A stretch of 64,000 nt of DNA, taken from positions 1,612,001 through 1,676,000 of the forward strand of contig JAJLTO010000002.1 of assembly GCA_030568195.1 (NCBI GenBank), read 5' to 3'. Origin of the DNA: Dipodascopsis uninucleata var. uninucleata (lineage: Eukaryota; Ascomycota; Lipomycetes; Lipomycetales; Lipomycetaceae). The notes under the pieces were generated by a model. It did not search any database. It worked only from the letters and a program-made list of their open reading frames with translations, and was not told where the DNA came from. Position 1 is the first letter of the stretch. Each line of letters starts with the position of its first letter. Position numbers and translations under genes: made by a program. Positions 1-9,602 of this stretch are shown piece by piece.

Positions 1-1370
1 CAGAGCACAGAACAGCTTCTAATCAAACAATTATGGAAATTTGCAGGCTTCGCCAGTGTCGTAGCGGCCTGTGTTACGGTATGAAGAGGAAAATATGAGG
101 ATACATTGCGTTGAATAATAACGGAGTTATCAGTAGCTAATGTGACTTGCTTTTGCATTAATAATATAGCACCCGCTTGACTTAGCTAAGGTTCGAATGC
201 AGACTGCTGAGGATAGAGGTCGAAGCATGATACAGACAATTGGTCATGTTTTAAAGAATGAAGGTACTTTACAAGAAATGATTGGGCTTTAACAGCTATT
301 ATAGACTTTAGGAAAATCTGCTAACATCAATCGGTTCTCGTGTGGCTGTTGATCAATTATAGGATTTTTTGCTATATACAAGGGTCTAAGTGCAAGTATA
401 CTTCGACAGGCAACATATTCTACTACGAGATTTGGAACTTATGAGAAGCTGAAAGATTTTGCATCTGGAGGTACCAATGGTATGCACAAAGTGTGTCATT
501 CTGTCTGATTGTGAAATGTTGTTACTGATCAGTGCATAGAAACCCCACCTTTTTATGTTATTTTGCCAATGGCAATGGCTGCCGGTTGGATAGGAGGTGC
601 TATCGGTAATCCCTCTGATATCATCAACGTAAGTATCATTAAAATATACTTATTCTTTAATAGAGCACAAGGCGCTGCAGCTCTATACAAAAATATACAA
701 GCAACTTTGATGCTAACTGGTTGCAGATACGAATGCAAAACGATTTGTCACTAAGTCCTGAACATCGTCGTAATTATAAAAATGCTTTTGACGGTTTACG
801 TAGAATGTACGTAGAGGAAGGCGTAAGGTCATTTACTAGAGGTCTATTTCCGAACACAACTCGAGGTGTTCTCATGACTGCTTCACAGATGGTTTCTTAT
901 GACGAATTTAAGAAATTCATGGTTGATAAGCTTGGCTTGGATGGAAAAGCAATTAGCACGCACTTTGGAGTAAGTGTATATTCTAAAAGATGTTAATTTT
1001 TTTTAGAGTATATTATCTAATAGTTTATCTAGGCAAGTATGTTAGCAGGCTTGGTTGCAACCACAATATGCAGTCCTGTAGATGTGGTGAAAACTCGTAT
1101 CATGAATGCAAAGGATAAGCATGTACCGGCACTTAATATCTTGAAGGAAGCAGTTAGGAATGAAGGCATTTTATTTGCATTTAGAGGTTGGCTACCGTCG
1201 TTTATCCGACTCGGACCGCATACTATTGTCACTTTTGTGAGTTTAAATTTGCATCTCTTACCTGATTTATTTTAGTTGTTTTGGCGTGAAGAAAACTAAC
1301 CAGTGCTCAAAATCTATAGATTGTTTTAGAGGAACTCAAGAAACTTGGAATTGGTATGGTAGACCATTAA
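1..1370 (+). CDS. DIC1: Mitochondrial dicarboxylate carrier (5' end outside window)
   Basis: Inner-membrane carrier of the SLC25 family, expected to exchange malate or succinate for phosphate. Seven exons can be joined in frame: 1-79, 170-263, 363-479, 540-628, 727-969, 1033-1236 and 1320-1370. They give about 290 residues, so only a few N-terminal residues are missing (yeast Dic1 has 298). Three carrier signatures of the P-x-[DE]-x-x-[KR] type are visible: HPLDLAKVRMQT, NPSDIINIRMQN and SPVDVVKTRIMN, the second in slightly altered form. The segment NIRMQNDLSLSPEHRRNYKN is characteristic of Dic1 rather than other carriers. Introns are 62-100 nt with GTATG/GTAAG donors and CTAAC branch sites. 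Family assignment is firm; the substrate is inferred from similarity. Confidence 0.88.
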
Positions 1371-1862
1371 GAATAGAGAAGGTTTCAATTTAAATACATT
1401 ATGTATAGTTAAAATAGACTTAGGATACTTTTAGAGAATGCTTATGTGCTCTTATTTTTATATACCTTTTTATCTCCTCTCTTTATCATTTCACAATTCT
1501 CCTTGTTAATATTTTTGGAACGTTGGATCCTTAAGAGGTTCACTATTTTCGGGTGATTTTCTCAGATGATTTTTGTGGTTATTTCAGAGAACGGAGTGGA
1601 TTTAATGTCAAACGATTTGGCCCTGTTAATATATATTGGCTCGATCACATTTTCTTCAAGTTCTTCTAATAGATATGTTATTAAATTTCTTTTCCTAATC
1701 TTCGAAAAACGATGCAATTCCCAATGCAAGTATTTTAATATCTTGGCTCATTAATCTCTTATGCTTGTCTCCATGAGTATCACAAATTAAATTCGCCGCA
1801 ATATATTTGGCGAAGGATGCTAAGCGTACGTCAATTTGTCATATCTTTTGTTCTAGCCTCAA
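1371..1862. other. Convergent intergenic region, DIC1 / small membrane protein
   Basis: AT-rich 3' flanks of two converging genes. A 62-codon open frame at 1566-1754 starts with ATG but has no recognisable features and lies where the DIC1 3' UTR is expected. I see no gene here. Confidence 0.5.
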
Positions 1863-2102
1863 TCACCACCATCGCTTCTTCCGGTGCAAGTCCTCGATAT
1901 TTTGCAGCTGCTGTTTGATTTCAGCAATCTCTTGTTGACGACGCTCTTCAAGCTCTTTAAGAGTTTTTTTGTGAACTCTCTTGAGATCTTCAAATTCCTC
2001 GTCCAACTTCTCGTGCCAGGGATAAAGAACCATAGTCTGGAAACACAAGGCAGAAGATCCAATCACGAAATTAGTCAAAGAAAATCCTCGCGTGAACAAC
2101 AT
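1863..2102 (-). CDS. Small single-pass membrane protein with coiled-coil tail, probably mitochondrial
   Basis: A 79-residue protein starting at a true ATG (2102). Residues 1-28 hold a hydrophobic segment (FVIGSSALCFQTMVLY), preceded by a short N-terminus with one arginine and followed by PWHEKLDEEF. Residues 38-76 form a strongly charged heptad-like helix (KTLKELEERRQQEIAEIKQQ). The protein ends KKRWW. This layout, a membrane anchor plus a short coiled coil, resembles small fungal inner-membrane accessory proteins, but I do not recognise the family and assign no function. No intron is needed. Conservation of the block around YPWH in other fungi would establish it as real. Confidence 0.6.
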   Translation of the reverse strand: MLFTRGFSLTNFVIGSSALCFQTMVLYPWHEKLDEEFEDLKRVHKKTLKELEERRQQEIAEIKQQLQNIEDLHRKKRWW

Positions 2103-3139
2103 TTCGGCAACGTAACTGAGTGTGGAGAGTGACTCAAGGCACTTATTTGTCTTGAGCGTTTGAATACCGTAGAATAACTAAGAGTTATAGACTTGTAAAG
2201 GTGAAGTGAGCTGAGAAGATTTTAAATGAACAGGTGGCCGACCTGCGAATATATTCGTATACAAAGCTCTCTGTAGGATATACCGTATTTACTGGTCTAT
2301 TTATATGTAATTAAATGCACATGGGCGGAACGTTCGCAGTTCCCGTGAAACTTAGAATTTTCTCGTACTTATGACCAAAATTCACTTTCTCGTCTACAGA
2401 ATTTTCATATCTGATTTAGTTTCTAGCTCATTACTAGAAATAGTTTAACTTGGCTCTTTCGGAGCTTGGGACCGAAGCCGAAGTCGCTAGAGAGTAGAAC
2501 AAACTAGCTATTCTTCTTATTCGTCTCGCCTGGTGAAATAATAGAGCCAAATCAAAGTTTGGAATTCCAGTTTTTTCCGATGTTCTCGACAAAAATCCAC
2601 AAAATCAGGTGATTTTTTAATTTATACCCTTACCCGACATGCATGAAGCCAAAAACTGTACTTATGTTCGCGCTTCGACAACTTCCCGAGAACGTTGTTC
2701 TAATGGTATAGGGTTTTATTCAATATTTTGCTATTTAGGGCTGTTGAGCGGGGAAAGATGAAGCAGTTTAGGTTAACTTGTACAATGCCAGGCTCATAGA
2801 ATTCAGCGCTCGTGCCGACATGCTCTACTAAATGCTTCGCAGCTGCATTGGTATCAACAAAACGAAAAAATTAATGTATAACTCACGCTATCTACTATAA
2901 TTTATGATGGGATACTAGACTACGTTTCGTCAGTTCTGTTTTGTAGATTTGCCCGTTACTTTCATTCAAAATCTATGATGCAAGCTGAAAGTCCTATATT
3001 GTACTGTAAATTGTGGTAATACTCGACGACTGAGCCGCACGCCTTGGGCAAAATTTTCTCCTGCATCAAAAAAGAGAAATATCGACATTTCTTGTACAAG
3101 AGTGAATAAAAAGTCGATAATGTTACTAATCTACCAATC
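2103..3139. other. Divergent promoter region of the small membrane protein gene and BUD22
   Basis: About 1 kb without a convincing open frame, between two divergent start codons. It should hold both promoters and 5' UTRs. I saw no CACGTG or ACGCGT site here. Confidence 0.5.
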
Positions 3140-4576
3140 ATGACATCGACACAGGATAATCATATCAAGCGTAAGCGAGAAAATGTGCTCTGGGAGCTTG
3201 ATTTAATAGAGTCTCAATTGTCACAAGGGTCAAAGAAGCCTCGACTAGTGAGAACAAAGCTGTTGGTCGATCGAATCAGGAAAGAACAGAAGAAAGAACA
3301 AAAATTACTAAAACAACAGCAAGGAAATGAAGTTTCCTTGGAAACTGACACAAGTTCAAACATACTATCGGAGCCACTGGTGCAGAAAAAGAAGTTTCCA
3401 TATCTTAAAAATATAGATGCCGAACAAGACTTGGAGAAGAGAGCTAATGAGCTTAGAAAGAAGCTTGTTGAACAGAGAATATATCACGGAATTCGAGAAC
3501 TGGCGCGCGCAATAAAAAAGTCCAAGCCACTGGAAAAACAGAAAGTTGCTCGAAAGGTAAAAGAAGCTCGAGTCTCAAATAATGCTGACCTTATTGCAAA
3601 ACATGAGTTATTCTTAAATACGATTAGCTCTATTGATCCCACTACTGTCGCTCAATCATATCTCTGGAAACGTTTTCAGAAAAACGGCTTCTTGAGATCT
3701 TCGTCATTACTACCGGAAGCTCCAAAACTTTTCACACCATGCAACGATGGAGAGGCATATCATGATATTGTTGCGCGACTATTTAAACTTTCAGGTGTCC
3801 AGCAAATCGCCAATAGATCTATGGAAGGCGTTACATCAGCAGTTGAGGTGGCTCTAGGCAAACGCAAGAGTAAATTAATGGAAAATGGCAAGTTCTCCGA
3901 CGATCTAGAAAATTCTGGTAATAATGTAGATAAAAACGAAGATTACGATGAAACTGATGACGAAGAGGTTGAGGCTGAAAATGAGATTGAGGAACACGGT
4001 GTTGGTATAGGCAGCGATGAAGATCCTGAAGAGCTTTCAGAGCTTGACGATGTTTTGGACGTTGATCTTGGCCATCCACATAGACACAATCGAGAAGAAG
4101 AAGAAGAGGCACACATAATGTCTCAAAAATTAGTAAAGAAAGAGAAAGGCTCAACGAAGAAACAGCCTATTGTCCTACCTTCATTGCATGGAGGTTACTT
4201 GTCAGGCTCGGAGGACGATGATATCGAGGACGATGATGTCGCGCGTGACGCAGTAGCTCCGGCACGTAAGAATCGACGAGGTCAACGAGCCCGGCAAAAG
4301 CTTTGGGAAAAGAAATACGGAAAGGAAGCGAAACATCTTCAAAAGAAAGAATTCGAACGTAAACAAAAGCAAGAGAGATGGCTGGAACGTCAGCAGAAAC
4401 GAGAACAGCGAAGCCAAGAGGTTAATAATAGAGAGCAATCTAATGGAGCCGGATCGGAAAAGGATTCTCATGTCTTCTCCAATGTGGATGACAAGCCTTT
4501 GCATCCATCTTGGGAGCTTCGTCAGAAGCAAAACAAGCTTGTAGAATTCAAGGGAAAGAAAACTGTATTTGATTAG
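3140..4576 (+). CDS. BUD22: Bud22/SRFBP1-family ribosome biogenesis protein
   Basis: A 478-residue intronless protein. In yeast Bud22 is a nucleolar SSU-processome factor needed for 18S rRNA maturation. The N-terminal helical domain is very lysine/arginine-rich, with ENVLWELDLIESQLSQ near residue 15 and KARVKE-like basic helices to about residue 150. A central acidic tract (about residues 255-310) is followed by a basic lysine-rich region. The C-terminus reads HPSWELRQKQNK then GKKTVFD, which matches the diagnostic Bud22 C-terminal signature (HPSWE...K...F.GKK..FD). The ATG at 3140 is the first in frame. It converges on the coiled-coil gene with about 210 bp between stop codons. Confidence 0.85.
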   Translation: MTSTQDNHIKRKRENVLWELDLIESQLSQGSKKPRLVRTKLLVDRIRKEQKKEQKLLKQQQGNEVSLETDTSSNILSEPLVQKKKFPYLKNIDAEQDLEKRANELRKKLVEQRIYHGIRELARAIKKSKPLEKQKVARKVKEARVSNNADLIAKHELFLNTISSIDPTTVAQSYLWKRFQKNGFLRSSSLLPEAPKLFTPCNDGEAYHDIVARLFKLSGVQQIANRSMEGVTSAVEVALGKRKSKLMENGKFSDDLENSGNNVDKNEDYDETDDEEVEAENEIEEHGVGIGSDEDPEELSELDDVLDVDLGHPHRHNREEEEEAHIMSQKLVKKEKGSTKKQPIVLPSLHGGYLSGSEDDDIEDDDVARDAVAPARKNRRGQRARQKLWEKKYGKEAKHLQKKEFERKQKQERWLERQQKREQRSQEVNNREQSNGAGSEKDSHVFSNVDDKPLHPSWELRQKQNKLVEFKGKKTVFD

Positions 4577-4788
4577 CCAGATAGCGTATATCATTAATTT
4601 TGGGCATTCTTAAACTGCAGCAGATTTATTGATGAAAATGGCATATAGCATATTGTAATATAACATCATTTAAAGTCTCAAAATCAGTCTAATAAAAACA
4701 TTTTAGCATATTTAACTCCTAGTTCAACCCTCAATCAATAAAACAAATGTTCAAAAATGATAATCGTCTCAATCGATCATCATTTGGT

Positions 4789-6462
4789 TTAGAGAGTAGC
4801 TTCATTACTCTTTTGAAGCTCTTCATTTATCATATCGATGTTATCTTCGAAGTCTTTGTATGTTTGTCTTACGCTATCCAGCTCTGCCTTAGATTGAGTA
4901 GCCGATATTTGAAGCTGCGCATTCGATTCCCCAAGTTCCTGCATGGCAGCCGTAGCCTCCAAGAGACTGTTCTTCATTTGCTCAACTGCATAAGCCAAAT
5001 CCTTATTTGAACTTTCTAGTTTTGAAACCTTTTCTTGAAGATTCTCGTTAATAGCCAGAACATCAGAAATCTGCGACTCTAGGCCCTGTATTTTCGTTTC
5101 CTTCATTGTCATATTCTGTACTAACTCTTCGATCTGCTTCTGTTTTTCTTCTTCTTTGGCACTGATGGCATTCTTTAGCTCGTCCTGGAGAGTTTGCATA
5201 ACAACAGCATTCGCGTCTAATTCACGCTCTGCTCTGTCTAGCTTATCCTTCAGATCTTTGATTTCTGACGATTTCTGATTAGTAGATCTCAGCTCTCTTT
5301 CAAGTTCTTCAATTCGTGCTTGTTGTGTGGCTATCTGACTAGTTAACTTGCCATCCTTCTTAGAAGAGGAGGCATCGTTGATGGAGCTCTCTATTTCAGT
5401 CGCGCTTGGAGATATTATCGAATCATTTACTATCAAATTAGAAGAAGTCCTCACTGCAGACTTGAGGGGATTTATGGTAACCTTCTCTCGTATGCTAGTC
5501 ATCCCATTCATCTTTGTAGCACTTGGAGCACTCGAGACTCTTACAGATTTTCTTGATGAAGATAGTCTGTCAAAAACTGAACCTCCAGTATTTCTTTCTT
5601 GCGCCACCTTGGATGCAAAAAAACGAGTTCCTTCCCGCTTAGGTGAGTTCACTGAGGTCGTTGATGATGCAAGTGATCGCCTGGAATTCTCTGCCGCACT
5701 ACGTGCACCATATGAAGCTGTTGAAGACATGCTAGGAGGAAGAGACTTTCTTGGAGAAGTGTCAGAAGTAGCTGTGGACATAGTCGCGGTCGTCGTAGTA
5801 TTTAGTTTAGAGCTCTTATTAATCTTCATTAAGCTTGCAGCAGTAGGCTTTGCAAGCTCCGACAATCTAGAAGATCCAGATATTACTCTAGGCTTGGCGG
5901 AAGAAATGGTTGTCGTTGCGGTAGCTGATGCCGATGCTGCCGCACTTACAGCTGATGCGTTTACAATCCTTGTCTTATGTCGAGAAGATTGTTCTATCGA
6001 AGAATCAGTCTGAGCTTTCAAAGAATATGATTTTGAGTACAGCGCAGAAGCTGCCGCTGCAGATCCTGTTGTCTTATCAGCTTCAGACAAGCTGTCATTC
6101 ATGGCCGAAGCGATCGTGGAAAATTTCTTTGGTGATCCTGGTCTACAGGTGTCACCAATTGATCCAGCTCTAGCACGCCTTGCATCATCCATTACGGCAG
6201 CGGCAGCCAATGCAGCAGAGGCTGCAGCAGCCGCATCTACAATGGGTGCATGCGCTGAGGAAGCTTTCCCTGTTGATCTGTCAGCGTCTTCTCCAAGCTT
6301 CTTGGTAGCCTCAGTATCGTCTTCATTTGTGATTTCCACTGCTTCCATTGAAGCTCCACTCTGATCGTCGCCATCAGCATCCAAAGGAGTATTCATTTCC
6401 ACTCCATTGCTTTCTTCAATTGAATTCTCCCTCGATTCAGGTCTCTTTTCTTTAAGATCCAT
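4789..6462 (-). CDS. Alanine-rich, basic, coiled-coil protein of unknown function
   Basis: A 557-residue intronless protein beginning at ATG 6462. Residues 1-75 are acidic. Residues about 76-100 are an alanine-rich helix (DAAAAASAALAAAAVMDDAR). Residues 150-350 are low-complexity Ser/Thr/Arg/Ala with several SP-K/R sites (GSPKKF, TSPRKS, NSPKRE). Residues about 370-555 form one long heptad coiled coil (ARIEELERELRS to the C-terminus). A basic SP-rich region followed by a coiled coil is common in microtubule- or cortex-associated proteins, but this is analogy only. I do not recognise a family. The promoter carries an unusual palindromic element (6769-6807), which suggests cell-cycle control. 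Confidence 0.75.
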   Translation of the reverse strand: MDLKEKRPESRENSIEESNGVEMNTPLDADGDDQSGASMEAVEITNEDDTEATKKLGEDADRSTGKASSAHAPIVDAAAAASAALAAAAVMDDARRARAGSIGDTCRPGSPKKFSTIASAMNDSLSEADKTTGSAAAASALYSKSYSLKAQTDSSIEQSSRHKTRIVNASAVSAAASASATATTTISSAKPRVISGSSRLSELAKPTAASLMKINKSSKLNTTTTATMSTATSDTSPRKSLPPSMSSTASYGARSAAENSRRSLASSTTSVNSPKREGTRFFASKVAQERNTGGSVFDRLSSSRKSVRVSSAPSATKMNGMTSIREKVTINPLKSAVRTSSNLIVNDSIISPSATEIESSINDASSSKKDGKLTSQIATQQARIEELERELRSTNQKSSEIKDLKDKLDRAERELDANAVVMQTLQDELKNAISAKEEEKQKQIEELVQNMTMKETKIQGLESQISDVLAINENLQEKVSKLESSNKDLAYAVEQMKNSLLEATAAMQELGESNAQLQISATQSKAELDSVRQTYKDFEDNIDMINEELQKSNEATL

Positions 6463-7307
6463 TACTATTAATTAATAACTCGAATAGTTTGGCCCAGCCT
6501 TATACACGATCGATACTCAGTTTCTTGTATTTCTAGGGATTTTATCGATCTATCGAGCGAAAGTACTAGAATTTAGGAAAATTCTTAGATTTCTCACTTA
6601 ACTTCAATAAGAACTCAGAAAGTAAACTTGAACTACTTTATCACAGAATATCGAAGGGGATCAATCGAAATACCTTATTCAAGACTGTCAAAAGCAAATT
6701 GAAGAGTGAGAATGTTTCTTATTGTTTTTGACGTCTCGAATCATTTAATTTGAGTTTCTATGGCAACTAAACTTCACGTGATAAAACGCGTTATCACGTG
6801 AAAGTTTCAAGTTTGCTTACAAGAATATTTTTATTGTTGCTTTGGTTAGAACGACTGCAGCAACAACCTAGACGTCTTCGTGCAGACTACGATGGACCAA
6901 ATGCTAACACGACATCTTCGAAGTTCCTACAAGAAAAATTCTTAGGAAGTTTAAGTCCCCGACTACGAATTGATGCTATCACTACACAGGATATAGACAG
7001 AAAAACTATAAAAAAATTAAAATTGCGATAACAAAAATTTCACTCGAACTATCATTATCTAATACATCTAATTTATCGTATATCCCAGAATCTATACTTC
7101 TAGGAAGAATTTAATTAAAACAACAAAGACAGATATATCATTGTCTCGTCTTGAGTATGTGTGCAGATCGGTAAAAATATTCGTAGATGTGTTCACATCT
7201 CGTTCGTAGTAGTGATTAGCGGATCTAAAATACTGATCTGAGCGTTTGATTAAATATTAAAGTATCAAGTAAATGCCATAATAGTCTAAATATTGAAGTC
7301 TAGATAA
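6463..7307. other. Intergenic region: promoter of the coiled-coil gene and 3' flank of BTA1
   Basis: AT-rich spacer of 845 bp. It contains the palindromic CACGTG-ACGCGT-CACGTG element listed separately. A 77-codon frame at 6798-7031 begins with GTG, not ATG, and overlaps that element, so I do not call it a gene. Confidence 0.5.
6769..6807. promoter_or_regulatory. Palindromic element: two CACGTG boxes flanking ACGCGT
   Basis: CACGTG occurs at 6775-6780 and again at 6795-6800, each embedded in a TCACGTGATAA-type sequence in opposite orientation. ACGCGT sits near the centre. The two arms extend to AAACTT/AAGTTT, forming an imperfect inverted repeat of about 39 bp. CACGTG is the core site of bHLH factors (Cbf1, Pho4, Tye7 types) and ACGCGT is the MluI cell-cycle box of MBF. 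It lies about 310-340 bp upstream of the start at 6462. Confidence 0.6.
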
Positions 7308-9602
7308 TTACAGCTTCAAAGACTCAATATCACCGTCGAGGTCGCTAATCTTGGTCGCAACCCAGGTAGAAGCATACATGTTAGTTCTGTCAATGTACCT
7401 GTGTTTTGCACGCGTACGGATAACTTTGCACTTGAAGCCACTAGCCTCATATACTTTAGTATACCAAGGATGCTTAGAAGCAGTTCTGAAAAGAACTTGG
7501 CCACCTTTCTTAAGGACACGGTTAAGAGCACGAATTTCACGTTCAGCATCCTTGCCATCCTCGGAGAACCAATCCATATGGTCCATGACAATTGCCTTAG
7601 TAAGAGTGTGCTTGTGGAATCTGTTAACAACATCAACAATCTCATCCGTGTGGATACGAAAGCCATCGAGAGCACGTGGTGCAGCTAAACGCTGATAGGC
7701 ATCCTTCCGCAAGTATGGTGGGCAATTTTTAGGGGAGTAGAATCCCTGAAGACAAAGTAAATAGAAGTAGTTGTCATCAGAAATGAGAGAACGGTCAATT
7801 AGAGGATCAAGTGTGTCCATAATATAATCTAAAAATCCATTGACATTATTGGCAGAAGCACTTTCTGTAACCATCTCAGCTTGGTGCTTTGGAACACCAA
7901 GAGCTTTCCATAAGAACAAGGGGTTGTTAAGAATGACTCGAGCAAACCATGGGTTCACAATAGCAGGACGGATCTTGTTGGCCCAGATAGATCTTTGTTC
8001 AGACATAGTCTTAGCAGAGCAAAGCTTCTTGACTTCTTCAGAAACTCCAGCAAGCTTGAAAGCCCATCGAGCAATCCGGATAGCCCATCTAGTAGAGCCA
8101 GTATCGTATAGGCCACGACCACTAGTAAATGTGTTGAGGTTATGCATCCAGTACTGAAAAGCATGAGAAGATAGCTTTGGAGAAAGCTTAGAGATTAAAA
8201 TATTAGCGAAATCAGCGTGTTTTCCAATGCCAAACATCTTCCAGATATCTTCATATGATAAAGTAGAAAAAGCAGCAAGTTTAAGTTCCAGTAAGTGGTT
8301 CTGCTGAGGATTCAAATCAACACAGTGAATTCGGCGGGGCGGAGAAGGAAGTGCAGCATAAGCCAAAGCATTGTCACCAGCGGAAGTAATAGCCAAGACA
8401 GTATCATCTGAATTGAACTTGAGGATCAATTCATCCTCCTGTGAGTCCTCCCAGGTGAAAGCATAGATGTACTGCTGGGAAAACTGGTTGTACTTTGGCA
8501 GACGCTCATCATAGAACATACGCCACATCTCGTTCTGATAGAAAAAACTGGGTAAAGGAAAGTTCTTCTGCAAGTTCAAGGCAGCAACTTCATAACCCTT
8601 AGAACGAACTTCTACAAATTCATCGGAACCCATCATTTTCGCGGCAACAATAGACGCACTCTTAGTCAACTCTGGAGTCTCATCACCATTTAAAGCGGGC
8701 AATAAGTACGGTGACTCAGTAGCCATGGCATCAATCTTTTTAGTAAGTTCTGAGTCACGGTCCTTCTTGCATCCAACCCAAATATAGAAAGGGATCCTTC
8801 CGAGGTATTTGTTACGAGAGTTCACGGTCTTTATAGTTCCAAAGCAATACTCAAGGTAGTCACGACGCGAAGGATCCAAATAGACACGATCGAACTCAAA
8901 CCATAGGCGCCAGAAAGTACGGGAAAACCAATTAACATGTCGGAAGAGTTCTCCCCCAAGATTAGTTCGGCCACAGAGAGAGGCCGTTGACTGAGCATAG
9001 AAATCAACCACACCAATGATACCATCATCATCCATCTGACGTTCAAGACGGTCGATAGCAGCATAAAATGTAGGAATCATAGACAATGAATAGGACAAAG
9101 TAATAATATCAGCATTTCTGCTGTCAGTAATACCTTCAGCCAATTGAAAAGCCGCTGCATCTGCACAGATGACATGGACGTTCTTCCATCCCCGGGCCTC
9201 AAAGCGGGTACGAGCAACCTTGCACAAAGATGGAGAAAGATCGACAAGGTAGACGGCAGAAAATTCTTCAATCTTACGGTATTCATTCATGCGCTCTATA
9301 TTCCATCCAGTGCCACCTCCGATATCAATCCACATGATATTTTTCTTGTTAGCAGTGTGAGCAGCGACTAACTGTAGCATCTCCTCCCGACCTTGTAACA
9401 GCTTTGACCTAGTCAAGTCATAAACACTAGCCTGGCCCTGATAGAAACTCTCGAGCTGTGCCTGCTGATCAGCATTTGTGACGTTAGTAAAAGGCTTGAG
9501 AAAGCAATTCCAAGCGAAGATCGCGATATTCTTTGTGCTATTGCTTAGGAATAAGCCAACTGCAAGCGCAGAAAGAAGCAAGAAAACTGCAACAAAAAGC
9601 AT
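7308..9602 (-). CDS. BTA1: Betaine lipid (DGTS) synthase, BtaB-BtaA fusion type
   Basis: A 764-residue intronless protein starting at ATG 9602. It makes diacylglyceryl-trimethylhomoserine (DGTS), a phosphate-free membrane lipid, from diacylglycerol and S-adenosylmethionine. An N-terminal membrane anchor (residues 1-30) precedes a methyltransferase domain (BtaB-like) with SAM motif I DIGGGTGWN at residues 93-101. The C-terminal half (about 345-760) is the BtaA-like 3-amino-3-carboxypropyl transferase, with FTWEDSQEDELILKF, GLYDTGSTRWAIR and the DHMDWF segment. This order is the usual fungal/algal Bta1 fusion. Saccharomyces cerevisiae lacks it. In other fungi BTA1 is induced by phosphate limitation; whether that holds here is not shown by the sequence. 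Confidence 0.93.
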   Translation of the reverse strand: MLFVAVFLLLSALAVGLFLSNSTKNIAIFAWNCFLKPFTNVTNADQQAQLESFYQGQASVYDLTRSKLLQGREEMLQLVAAHTANKKNIMWIDIGGGTGWNIERMNEYRKIEEFSAVYLVDLSPSLCKVARTRFEARGWKNVHVICADAAAFQLAEGITDSRNADIITLSYSLSMIPTFYAAIDRLERQMDDDGIIGVVDFYAQSTASLCGRTNLGGELFRHVNWFSRTFWRLWFEFDRVYLDPSRRDYLEYCFGTIKTVNSRNKYLGRIPFYIWVGCKKDRDSELTKKIDAMATESPYLLPALNGDETPELTKSASIVAAKMMGSDEFVEVRSKGYEVAALNLQKNFPLPSFFYQNEMWRMFYDERLPKYNQFSQQYIYAFTWEDSQEDELILKFNSDDTVLAITSAGDNALAYAALPSPPRRIHCVDLNPQQNHLLELKLAAFSTLSYEDIWKMFGIGKHADFANILISKLSPKLSSHAFQYWMHNLNTFTSGRGLYDTGSTRWAIRIARWAFKLAGVSEEVKKLCSAKTMSEQRSIWANKIRPAIVNPWFARVILNNPLFLWKALGVPKHQAEMVTESASANNVNGFLDYIMDTLDPLIDRSLISDDNYFYLLCLQGFYSPKNCPPYLRKDAYQRLAAPRALDGFRIHTDEIVDVVNRFHKHTLTKAIVMDHMDWFSEDGKDAEREIRALNRVLKKGGQVLFRTASKHPWYTKVYEASGFKCKVIRTRAKHRYIDRTNMYASTWVATKISDLDGDIESLKL

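Noticed and set aside
6798-7031. 77-codon plus-strand frame with a hydrophobic start
   Set aside because: Starts with GTG, overlaps the palindromic promoter element, and matches no family; no intron links it to an upstream ATG.
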